NCBI GenBank assembly: GCA_913049915.1
Contig: CAJWZC010000019.1
Coordinates: forward strand, 1 to 48,834
Direction of reading: 5' to 3'
Source of the DNA: an uncultured Colwellia sp.
GTDB lineage: Bacteria; Pseudomonadota; Gammaproteobacteria; Enterobacterales; Alteromonadaceae
DNA: 48,834 nucleotides
Made by a program: the position numbers and the translations under genes
In this document: one piece after another, positions 25,619 to 33,236 of the stretch
How positions within the stretch are numbered: position 1 is the first letter of the stretch
Layout of the letters: every line of letters begins with the position of its first letter
The notes under the pieces: model-generated
Told to the model about the DNA's origin: nothing
Databases searched by the model: none
The model's input: the letters and a program-made list of their open reading frames with translations, nothing else

Positions 25619-27112
25619 ATGTTACCTAAATTCAAAAAAAATCTACTACCGCTAAGTTTAGCGATCACCGCCACATTACTCACTGCTTGTAATTCTGATG
25701 ATAAAAATAATGCTCCTGAATTAACAGGAGATTTAATGCCCGTTGTGGCTGAGAATACTCTAGCTGTTGGCCAATACAACGCAACAGATGTTAACAATGA
25801 CAACATTACGCTAAGTTTAAATGGTGAAGCTGATGGGCTATTCACGCTTGAACAATCTGGGTTGTTAAGCTTTAAAATAGCGCCAGATTTTGATAACGGT
25901 GATACTGGTCCATTTAACGTTACTATAACTGCAACTGATGATGGCAAAAGTGCACTTAGTACTGAACTAGCGATAAGTATCACTGTTGGTGATGTTAAAG
26001 ACACACCATCCGTTGCGATAGTTCAAACAATAGCCCCTGATTACTCTAACTCAGAAGTTGTCTACCTTGATGCGAAAAGTCAGCAAGTTGCTTCAGGTTA
26101 TTATCGAAAAGACGCTTCTGACTATACCCTGAGTAGCTACAAAGGTGATGTCTTTCATATTGGCCGTTTCTTTATTGACGAAGTAACAAAGTATAATGCT
26201 AATGATGAAGCTAATCGTGATACCGCTATTTGGTCTTATTCAACGCAAGATGTCCAAGATTCAATTAGTCGTAACCCATACGCGCTAGTATCTTTAAGTG
26301 AAACTAAAGCATATTTATTGCGTTATGGCTCAAGTAAAGTTTGGATTGTTAATCCTCAAGCCAGCACTAGCGAAGACTTTAAAATAGGTGAGTTAGACTT
26401 AGTCAGTTATGTAAATGCTAATAACAGTAGTGGCACACCAAGCCCTTCTGCGGCAGTAATTAATGATGGTAAGTTATATATTGCCATGCAAAGACAAGAC
26501 GACTCCTTTAACGCAGGTACTGCCTATGTCGCGGTATTTGATACAGCATTAGACACTGAAATTGAAACCAATGCCAATGCTGAAGATAATGTTAAAGGCA
26601 TTCCACTAATTGGTGTTAACCCGCTTGAACACAGCTTAGTTGCTAATGAAGACAAAGTGTTTGTTACCACAAGAAATGGTTATAGTTCAGTTGACTTATC
26701 ATTTAGCCGTATTGAAGAAATTAACACTGGTGATTACACTGTACGCCAAGTACTTAACGCCAGTAACATTGAAGGCAATACAGCTAGCTTTATCAAAGCC
26801 AGTGTTGTGGTATCAGCTGAAAAAGGTTATTTCTATGCAACTAAAGCGGTGTTGACTCCTACCTACTATGAAATAAGCTCTCTTTATGAATTTAACCCGA
26901 CTACTGGTGCTATTATCAGTGCCGATGTTGCTGAAACAGGCACAGAGAATATTAGCTTTATTGCTTTGGATGCCGCTAAATTTTTATGGGTAAGCGTAGC
27001 AACTCCAGAAGCTCCAGGTGTTGATATAATTGATACTACAACGGGTACTAAGCGCATTAGCCGTTTAGCAACAACGCTCAATCCTAATACTATTCGTTTT
27101 ATTGAAGAGTAA
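25619..27112 (+). CDS. Cadherin-like / beta-propeller lipoprotein of the B12 operon (BtuG-like candidate)
   Basis: The 497-residue lipoprotein has a signal ending in the lipobox LTAC (Cys24). An N-terminal cadherin-like domain (about 31-130) carries repeat motifs such as DVNNDNITLSL and FNVTITATDDGKSAL. From about residue 135 there are repeated blocks in the style of YncE propeller blades: ALVSLSETKAYLLRYGSSKVWIVNP, then AAVINDGKLYIAMQRQDDSF...VAVFDTALDTE, then SLVANEDKVFVTTRNGYSSVDL, and near the end FLWVSVATPEAPGVDIIDTTTG. The ATG directly follows the btuB TAA (25616-25618), so it belongs to the riboswitch operon. BtuG of Bacteroidetes is a surface propeller lipoprotein that captures B12 for BtuB; a similar role here is inference. 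It ends before a strong terminator. Confidence 0.72.
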   Translation: MLPKFKKNLLPLSLAITATLLTACNSDDKNNAPELTGDLMPVVAENTLAVGQYNATDVNNDNITLSLNGEADGLFTLEQSGLLSFKIAPDFDNGDTGPFNVTITATDDGKSALSTELAISITVGDVKDTPSVAIVQTIAPDYSNSEVVYLDAKSQQVASGYYRKDASDYTLSSYKGDVFHIGRFFIDEVTKYNANDEANRDTAIWSYSTQDVQDSISRNPYALVSLSETKAYLLRYGSSKVWIVNPQASTSEDFKIGELDLVSYVNANNSSGTPSPSAAVINDGKLYIAMQRQDDSFNAGTAYVAVFDTALDTEIETNANAEDNVKGIPLIGVNPLEHSLVANEDKVFVTTRNGYSSVDLSFSRIEEINTGDYTVRQVLNASNIEGNTASFIKASVVVSAEKGYFYATKAVLTPTYYEISSLYEFNPTTGAIISADVAETGTENISFIALDAAKFLWVSVATPEAPGVDIIDTTTGTKRISRLATTLNPNTIRFIEE

Positions 27113-27131
27113 CTTAACTCAATATAAAGTA

Positions 27132-27183
27132 AAGAAAGACCATAAAAAAGCCTGCAATTGCAGGCTTTTTTATGGTCTTTCTT
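27132..27183. terminator. Bidirectional terminator, 52-bp perfect palindrome
   Basis: The left arm 27132-27157 is exactly complementary to 27158-27183 with no spacer. It has a GCCTGCAATTGCAGGC core flanked by A6/T6 tracts and further paired sequence. It lies between the convergent B12-operon lipoprotein and the next leftward lipoprotein gene and serves both. Confidence 0.9.
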
Positions 27184-27219
27184 ATTCTTATAAAAGTATA
27201 TTTACAAATTCATTGCGAA

Positions 27220-28560
27220 TTAATAGTTTATATTAAGTAGTACTTCATTAATATTTTTAACAAAATCATTACTCATATCAGTAGTGCTATCACCTTGATA
27301 ATATTTAATATAATCAGAATAATTATCGGCAACTACACTCTTAACTAAGCGAACATCTATTGCTTCTTTTCGAGTATTAATATCAATTATCTTTTCGTAG
27401 CCCGTTAACGGCCCACTAATGGCCAAAATGCCTTTTTCTTGCCCGTAAAATGTCCACTTAGCGGGCATTAGTAACTTGGTAATTGGATCAAAAGATAAAA
27501 AGGTATAACTAATAACAGCCATTGGAAAACCTACAACATCACTGTAATCATAGCTACCGTCAGATTTGATTTCACCAATGCCTATATCATCTATTGATGG
27601 CCTTTGATCATTAGCTTTTACCGCAAAAGATGTTTGTGCATCCGTTGAAATTATTTGATGCATGGTCTTTACAACTGAACTACGAACAACAGAATCTCTT
27701 TCGTCAAAAGTGATACTCGCTTGCGATTGATAATAAGCTTCACTGATATAACTATGGGTTGTAAAAACAAGTAAGCTATCATCCTCTTTATCAACAAATG
27801 TCGGAAAATGTATTGAACTACCTATGATTTGGTTGGTATTAAAATTTTGGTGCGGCATGACCAGCGATGCATCATCTGGAACTTCATCTGCAGCTAATAA
27901 CAAAGTACCTGTATTATAACTTTCATAGTCATCGGTAAACCTTGCCACCGCAATCGATTTTTGATTAATGTCAGTACCTGATATAGAAAATGAGTTTAAT
28001 GGCCAAGTTCCTTCTAATCTTCGACAAACCTTTATACCTTCAAATAAAGTATTTTTATTATCTATTACTGTCCAGTCGGAAAAATTAGTAGAGCTAGTAA
28101 CTGATATTTGTTCCGCAAAAGTACGGTGAGATATCTGAACATCCTTAGTAACACATTCACAACTTGCATTATCAAGTCCCTGATCAAACTGCGCTTGATA
28201 ATACGATGGTGTTGCACTATTAGCTTGATAAAAACTCACCACATTTAAACCTTCAGCTTCACTACCCTGCTGGTCTTTAGCCACTAAGGTATAATTAATA
28301 AACTCACTTTCAGTGACAAAGCTAATCTCACCATTTTCATCAGCTTTATGAGTACTAAGGGTTTGCCAAGTCTCATCTTGAAGCAACAGCTCTACATCGG
28401 TAAAGGCATTAGCGACACCACAATCGTTCGTCAATTGTGCTGTTAATGAAAAAGTATATTCTATCGTCTCTTGGGGTTTCTCTGGTGTATCTGATGAACT
28501 ACTACCGCAACCTTGAATAAAAAAGGCAAGCAATAAAGGGGAAATTAAGTGTTTTTTCAA
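27220..28560 (-). CDS. Predicted lipoprotein of unknown function (TTG start)
   Basis: The 446-residue protein has a lipoprotein signal MKKHLISPLLLAFFIQGC (Cys18), then a Ser/Asp-rich linker. An Ig/carboxypeptidase-regulatory-like beta domain (about 35-115: SLTAQLTNDCGVANAFTDVE, later HKADENGEISFVTES) comes next, followed by a long beta-rich region. A CECV motif lies near residue 137, and the C-terminus has no recognised motif. The start is TTG at 28560 with AAGGA at complement 28569-28573, an 8-nt spacer, and it gives a perfect signal peptide. Function not recognised. Facing the B12-operon lipoprotein across one shared terminator need not mean a shared job. Confidence 0.75.
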   Translation of the reverse strand: MKKHLISPLLLAFFIQGCGSSSSDTPEKPQETIEYTFSLTAQLTNDCGVANAFTDVELLLQDETWQTLSTHKADENGEISFVTESEFINYTLVAKDQQGSEAEGLNVVSFYQANSATPSYYQAQFDQGLDNASCECVTKDVQISHRTFAEQISVTSSTNFSDWTVIDNKNTLFEGIKVCRRLEGTWPLNSFSISGTDINQKSIAVARFTDDYESYNTGTLLLAADEVPDDASLVMPHQNFNTNQIIGSSIHFPTFVDKEDDSLLVFTTHSYISEAYYQSQASITFDERDSVVRSSVVKTMHQIISTDAQTSFAVKANDQRPSIDDIGIGEIKSDGSYDYSDVVGFPMAVISYTFLSFDPITKLLMPAKWTFYGQEKGILAISGPLTGYEKIIDINTRKEAIDVRLVKSVVADNYSDYIKYYQGDSTTDMSNDFVKNINEVLLNINY

Positions 28561-28998
28561 GGGGGGAGTCCTTAGGGATTACTTCAAAATTATAGCGCAT
28601 AGCTAACGAGATAAATAATACAGTTCTAACGCCTTTTTTTATACTAAAAATAAACTAATACAAACAAAGTTAATAGAATTATACCTAGCTTTAACACTAA
28701 TTAGCTAACTTTTGTTATGCCGCTCTTGATTATAAATTTTCTATAAATTTATAAAGCTCGATAATTATTTACTTCAAGGTCATAAATATCATCTTATGGA
28801 ACTAAAGGACTTAGTATAAATGTAAAACAGTACAGAGTATGATTACTAAATACTTGTCGCGTTAATCATTATTAATGTGACTCTATATTAATCCTTGTAC
28901 TGATAATTACTGTTAGATCAGATGACTTGATAAACGTCTTGAAAGTCCCCATCTATAGCTAGATAAATATTAATTATTCTCTTATTAACTGTCTTATT
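28561..28998. other. Divergent intergenic region, lipoprotein / NUDIX
   Basis: These 438 bp are A/T-rich. Only the ribosome-binding site of the leftward lipoprotein gene was recognised. No open frame, stable RNA or convincing operator was seen. Confidence 0.4.
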
Positions 28999-29532
28999 AT
29001 GCGTCTACTCAAATCAACAATTCATGCTGATATCAGTACTATTTCAGCCAAAATTTTTACCCGAAAAGCTACCAGAGCGATAGTGCTAAACGGTGACAAT
29101 ATCTTACTTCTTTATACCAAACGTTATCACGACTATAGTTTACCTGGTGGTGGCATTGATGAGGGCGAAAGTAATATCGAAGGTTTAATTCGTGAGCTAA
29201 AAGAAGAGACTGGCGCTCATAATGTAAAAAACATTGAAGAGTTTGGGCTTTATGAAGAATACCGACCATGGCATAAAAGTGGCTTTGATATTATGCATAT
29301 GCAATCTTATTGCTATACCTGCACCATTGATGATGAACTACTTGAGCCACAACTTGAAGCCCATGAATTGGATAATGGCATGCAACCTGTTTGGATGAAT
29401 ATACATCAGGCCATTGTTCATAATGAAGAAACCATAGCCAAAAGTAACAAAAAAGGCCTTTCGATAGAGCGAGAAACCTTTTTACTTAAATTGATTGTCA
29501 GTCAATTACTGACCAAATCTCTGCTATGTTAA
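28999..29532 (+). CDS. NUDIX hydrolase
   Basis: The 177-residue protein has a complete Nudix box GGGIDEGES...REL-EETGA (residues 50-72), matching GX5EX7REUXEEXGU, so a Mg-dependent pyrophosphohydrolase activity on a nucleoside-diphosphate derivative is expected. The strand before the box (AIVLNGDNILLLYTKRYHDYSLP) is typical. Substrate is not readable. Its TAA (29530-29532) overlaps the stop codon of the convergent GST gene through a shared TTAA. Confidence 0.85.
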   Translation: MRLLKSTIHADISTISAKIFTRKATRAIVLNGDNILLLYTKRYHDYSLPGGGIDEGESNIEGLIRELKEETGAHNVKNIEEFGLYEEYRPWHKSGFDIMHMQSYCYTCTIDDELLEPQLEAHELDNGMQPVWMNIHQAIVHNEETIAKSNKKGLSIERETFLLKLIVSQLLTKSLLC

Positions 29533-30230
29533 TTTCCACCGAATAACACATCTTGTGGCTCATCGAGCCATAAGGGATGTTTTGCCATTACTTTGGTAAA
29601 AACAGCGCTTTGTAAATAACTATTTAACCATTGCCTTACCATTGGATAAGGTGATTGTAGATACCATTGACGTTCAATACGTGCAAATTGTCGAATAAAA
29701 GGTATTAACGCAATATCGGCAAGACTTTCCTTATCTGACATTAAAAATAAGTGTGCTGTTAAACGTTGTTCTAATTGTTGAATGTATTGCTGACAAACTT
29801 CGCGGCACTCTGCCACATTATCTTCTTGATAACGTTTGGCACATTTATACGCTTCTAAACAGACTTTAAAACCTTGATCAAATTCATTAATGAGTAAAAG
29901 CATTGCTGATGTTGCCCCCTCTTGATGACAATGTAGCAGATCAGCAGGGTCCGTTTCTTGTAAAGCCCATAACATCACTTCTAAACTTTCTTCGATTACC
30001 GTCCCATTTGCTAACACTATAACCGGTACAGTACCTTTAGGTGAAACGGCTATCATTTCTACCGGTTTATTACTTAATACCAGATCGCGAAGTAATACTG
30101 TCTGTTTTGCTTTAAAAATAGCAAGCCTTGCACGCATGGCATAAGGGCAATTTCTTAACGAATAAAGAATAGGTAACGTACTCGTAGCATTCATTTTTTT
30201 ATTACTTTTTTTATAACAACTGTCATTCAT
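29529..30230 (-). CDS. Glutathione S-transferase family protein
   Basis: The 233-residue protein has a thioredoxin-like N-terminal domain starting LPILYSLRNCPYAMRARLA, a CPYA motif as in Cys-type GSTs and glutaredoxin-like enzymes. SPKGTVPVIVLANGTVIEES follows as the glutathione gamma-glutamyl-binding Pro/Glu-Ser region, then an all-helical C-terminal domain. Cys in the active-site loop suggests thiol transfer or dehalogenation-type chemistry rather than classical conjugation. The start is unsettled: the ATG at 30230 and the ATG at 30194 (MNATSTLPILYS) both lack a clear ribosome-binding site, and the shorter form fits the family N-terminus better. Confidence 0.85.
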   Translation of the reverse strand: MNDSCYKKSNKKMNATSTLPILYSLRNCPYAMRARLAIFKAKQTVLLRDLVLSNKPVEMIAVSPKGTVPVIVLANGTVIEESLEVMLWALQETDPADLLHCHQEGATSAMLLLINEFDQGFKVCLEAYKCAKRYQEDNVAECREVCQQYIQQLEQRLTAHLFLMSDKESLADIALIPFIRQFARIERQWYLQSPYPMVRQWLNSYLQSAVFTKVMAKHPLWLDEPQDVLFGGN

Positions 30231-30375
30231 TGATAGGCTATTCCAGTACAGTAATGGTTTATAATGATAATAATCATAATAAATAAGCGACTTAAACGGT
30301 ATTCATTGACTCATTATACGAGTAAAATCCCCCCATTAAAATTTAACCGCCGTTTAATTGGCTAAAGTTGTATAA

Positions 30376-32703
30376 ATGAGTCCTAAAATTGAATTATTAG
30401 CCCCTGGTGGTGATATCGACGCGATAAAAGCAGCAATTATTGCTGGAGCAGATGCGGTGTACTGCGGTTTAGATACTTTTAATGCACGAAATCGTGCTGC
30501 TAATATTTCTTTTGATGAACTTGTTGGTGTTATTAGGCTCGCGCATGACTATGAATGCCAAATATTCTTAACGCTGAATATTATTATTCTAGAGCGCGAA
30601 TTTAAAACGCTGGCTAAATTATTAAGTAAATTAGCTAACACCACGCTTGATGGTGTCATAGTGCAAGATTTGGGCATGCTCTACATCCTTAAAAAGTACT
30701 TCCCTACCCTTGATATTCATGCATCCACACAATTAACAACCCATAACATTGGCCAAATCCCTTTTTTGAAAAAACTGGGTGCTTCGCGTGTTAACTTATC
30801 ACGTGAATTAGATTTAAAAGAAATCACCGCTATTACTGAAGTATCACGGAAAGAAAACGTACTTACCGAAGTATTTGTGCACGGTTCGTTATGTGTTGCC
30901 TTTTCTGGTTTATGTTATTCCACTTCAGCCAGTGTTGGTAACTCAGGTAATAGAGGTCGATGTAGTCAAGCGTGTCGCGAAGAATATAAACCAACAGAAA
31001 CAGGTAATAAATTCCCATTAAATATTAAAGATAATTCTGCATTTTTTGATTTACCAGCCCTCATTGAGGCTGGCGTTCACTCATTTAAGGTTGAAGGACG
31101 TATCAAAGGTGCAAGTTATGTTCATACGGTTATTGATAGCTTCCGTAAACAAATAGATGGTTTTGTAGAAACTGGTGAATTACTTGAAGACGGCGAACGT
31201 CTTTACAAAGTATTCAACCGTGATTTTTCTAATGCCTTTTTACGTGGCGATTTAAACCAATCGATGTTTATTGAAAACCCACGTGATAATTCTAAATACC
31301 ATGCTATTGATAAAAATAATGCTATTTCTGTGGTACAAATTCAAGACGTAGAAAAAACACTCAGTGATGAGAAAGAAGCGTTACACAGTGATGTTTTTGA
31401 CAAAATAAAAAATCTAAGTATTGATAAACGCACATTATCATTAGTGTTCTCAGGTCAAGCAGGTAAACCGTTATCGGTTACTATAATAATTAAAGACACG
31501 CCAAAAGAAGCATTTTCAACAGCAACGATCCTTGATGAAGAACATGTTATGCACACTGACAACGTATTATTCACTAGTCAGAAAAATCATCTTGATCATG
31601 CTTCAATTGAAAAGCGTTTTAAAAGTTTTAACAATGCCGAATTTAACTTGGTACAACTTTCTACAGACTATATAGCCCAAGGTGTAACAATACCTTTTAA
31701 AGAGCTTACCGCGTTAAAAAATAAGGTCGCAGCATTACTTAATGACAATGTTCCGGTATTAGCCGAGGTTGAACTACCCAAGTTATCACGTTCACCTAAA
31801 GTAGATAACTCTACAAAGCTGTCGTTATTGATATGTGATGAAAGTGATATTGAACTTGGCGATATAACGGATGCAGATATTTACTTTAAACTGCCTGATG
31901 CCTATAAGCGTGGTTGTACTAAATATGTGAGTTTCTTGCAAGAAAACCCCCGTCTTATTCCATGGTTCCCTTCGGTATTAATTGGTAAAGATTACGATGT
32001 TGCTGTTAATATACTAGAACAAGTAAAACCTAAATTAATAGTAACAAACAACACAGGTATCGCAAACAGAGCGTTTGAATTAGGTATTGAATGGATAGCA
32101 GGCCCGTTCTTAAACACGACCAACTCTTACGCCTTATTAGCAATGAAAGAGTCATTTGATTGTCGTGGTGCGTTTATTTCAAATGAAATTAACCGACCAC
32201 AAATGAAGAGCATTGCTCGCCCTGATAATTTCAAACTGTTTTATAGTATTTATCACCCTATTTTATTAATGACTAGTCGTCAGTGTTTCTTCCAACAAAG
32301 TGTTGGTTGTGAAAAACCACGTATTGATAATGGTTGTATGCTGTCGTGTGATAAATCGACAAGTATTACGAACCTTAAAGGTATTGATTTTTCTATTGAT
32401 AAACAAAAAGCGGGTTACCCAAGTATTTATAATGATGAGCAATTTTTAAATACCGAAATCATTCGAGATTTATCGTCGTTATATGATAGTTTTATGATTG
32501 ATTTAACCAATATTGGTGCAGGTGATAAAGAGTCTCCAGATAAAGTTATGCTTATTAAGCAATTTGAACAGTTACTTAACAATGATAATCGCGCACCAGT
32601 TAGCTACTCAAACGCGCTGTCGATTAAGCAATCAGACGCACAAGATAAACTTAACTCACTAGTACCAGACTCAACCAACGTACAATATCATAACGGTTTA
32701 TAA
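30376..32703 (+). CDS. U32 family protein, large form (putative RNA hydroxylation factor)
   Basis: The 775-residue U32 'peptidase' begins IELLAPGGDIDAIKAAIIAGADAVYCG and carries the family signature VFVHGSLCVAFSGLCYSTSA...NRGRCSQACR near residues 170-200. Its four cysteines are thought to hold an Fe-S cluster in RlhA and TrhP. E. coli members RlhA and TrhP are prephenate-dependent RNA hydroxylation enzymes rather than proven proteases, and that role is the best guess here. A long C-terminal part contains a second Cys cluster (SRQCFFQQSVGCEKPRIDNGC...SCDKS) around residues 640-665. Length exceeds E. coli RlhA (about 650). The ATG at 30376 is the only sensible start, and a terminator follows. 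Confidence 0.85.
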   Translation: MSPKIELLAPGGDIDAIKAAIIAGADAVYCGLDTFNARNRAANISFDELVGVIRLAHDYECQIFLTLNIIILEREFKTLAKLLSKLANTTLDGVIVQDLGMLYILKKYFPTLDIHASTQLTTHNIGQIPFLKKLGASRVNLSRELDLKEITAITEVSRKENVLTEVFVHGSLCVAFSGLCYSTSASVGNSGNRGRCSQACREEYKPTETGNKFPLNIKDNSAFFDLPALIEAGVHSFKVEGRIKGASYVHTVIDSFRKQIDGFVETGELLEDGERLYKVFNRDFSNAFLRGDLNQSMFIENPRDNSKYHAIDKNNAISVVQIQDVEKTLSDEKEALHSDVFDKIKNLSIDKRTLSLVFSGQAGKPLSVTIIIKDTPKEAFSTATILDEEHVMHTDNVLFTSQKNHLDHASIEKRFKSFNNAEFNLVQLSTDYIAQGVTIPFKELTALKNKVAALLNDNVPVLAEVELPKLSRSPKVDNSTKLSLLICDESDIELGDITDADIYFKLPDAYKRGCTKYVSFLQENPRLIPWFPSVLIGKDYDVAVNILEQVKPKLIVTNNTGIANRAFELGIEWIAGPFLNTTNSYALLAMKESFDCRGAFISNEINRPQMKSIARPDNFKLFYSIYHPILLMTSRQCFFQQSVGCEKPRIDNGCMLSCDKSTSITNLKGIDFSIDKQKAGYPSIYNDEQFLNTEIIRDLSSLYDSFMIDLTNIGAGDKESPDKVMLIKQFEQLLNNDNRAPVSYSNALSIKQSDAQDKLNSLVPDSTNVQYHNGL

Positions 32704-32745
32704 TTAACTCTGCTATGAAGTCAACTTTGACAGAATTTTGATAAT

Positions 32746-32782
32746 AAAAAGCCACTAGCATTTTCCTGTTAGTGGCTTTTTA
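32746..32782 (+). terminator. Terminator of the U32 gene
   Basis: A 12-bp stem (32746-32757 with 32770-32781), extendable by a G-T pair, ends in T5 about 45 nt after the stop codon. Confidence 0.85.
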
Positions 32783-33236
32783 GTTATCGAGTATGTAAAT
32801 CTAAGAACGTAATCTATTGCACGAGTAGGAACATATCGACTTCTATAAAATCAATACTAAATACTAGAACTATTGATTACTAACATCACAAAGTTGAGCT
32901 AATTAATGAGCGTTTGAGCCTATACTGGACGTTAATGAAGAGAGAAAAGTCATTTAACTGGGTCATTATTAATACCAGCATAGGCTCTTAAATATAAAGT
33001 GTAAAATGTGAAAGCTTTACCCTACACATATAGCTTTATTAATTCTTGGTTTTTTTGTAATCCCCAAAATAAAACCTTCAACATATGTTGTTTATATCGA
33101 TTAAAAAAGCCTAAGTACGTATCTACTTAATTAGGCTTAATAACGTACGGTTAACTTTGCAATTAATAGCGCAGCAACGTTGATTTCTTGATGTCCTAGC
33201 TACCTTTTGCTTATTAACACGTTAATAAAATAAAGT
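32783..33236. other. Intergenic region between U32 and GH31 genes
   Basis: About 450 bp between convergent genes. The right part holds a minus-strand terminator (33103-33138). The rest shows no open frame or recognisable RNA. Confidence 0.45.
33103..33138 (-). terminator. Terminator of the GH31 gene (minus strand)
   Basis: AAGCCTAA pairs with TTAGGCTT (33131-33138), with an additional GTA/TAC pairing inside. On the minus strand the stem is followed by T6 (complement of 33103-33108). It lies about 100 nt past the GH31 stop. Confidence 0.7.

Noticed and set aside
25549..26004. 151-codon minus-strand frame opposite the btuB end and the lipoprotein start
   Set aside because: Low-complexity Ser/Leu/Val composition that mirrors the sense coding bias; antisense to two solid genes.
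30261..30283. Fur-box-like ATAATGATAATAATCATAAT between the GST and U32 genes
   Set aside because: Only the left half fits the 7-1-7 motif (TGATAAT); the right half mismatches at several positions, and neither neighbour is an iron gene. In such A/T-rich DNA this is expected by chance.
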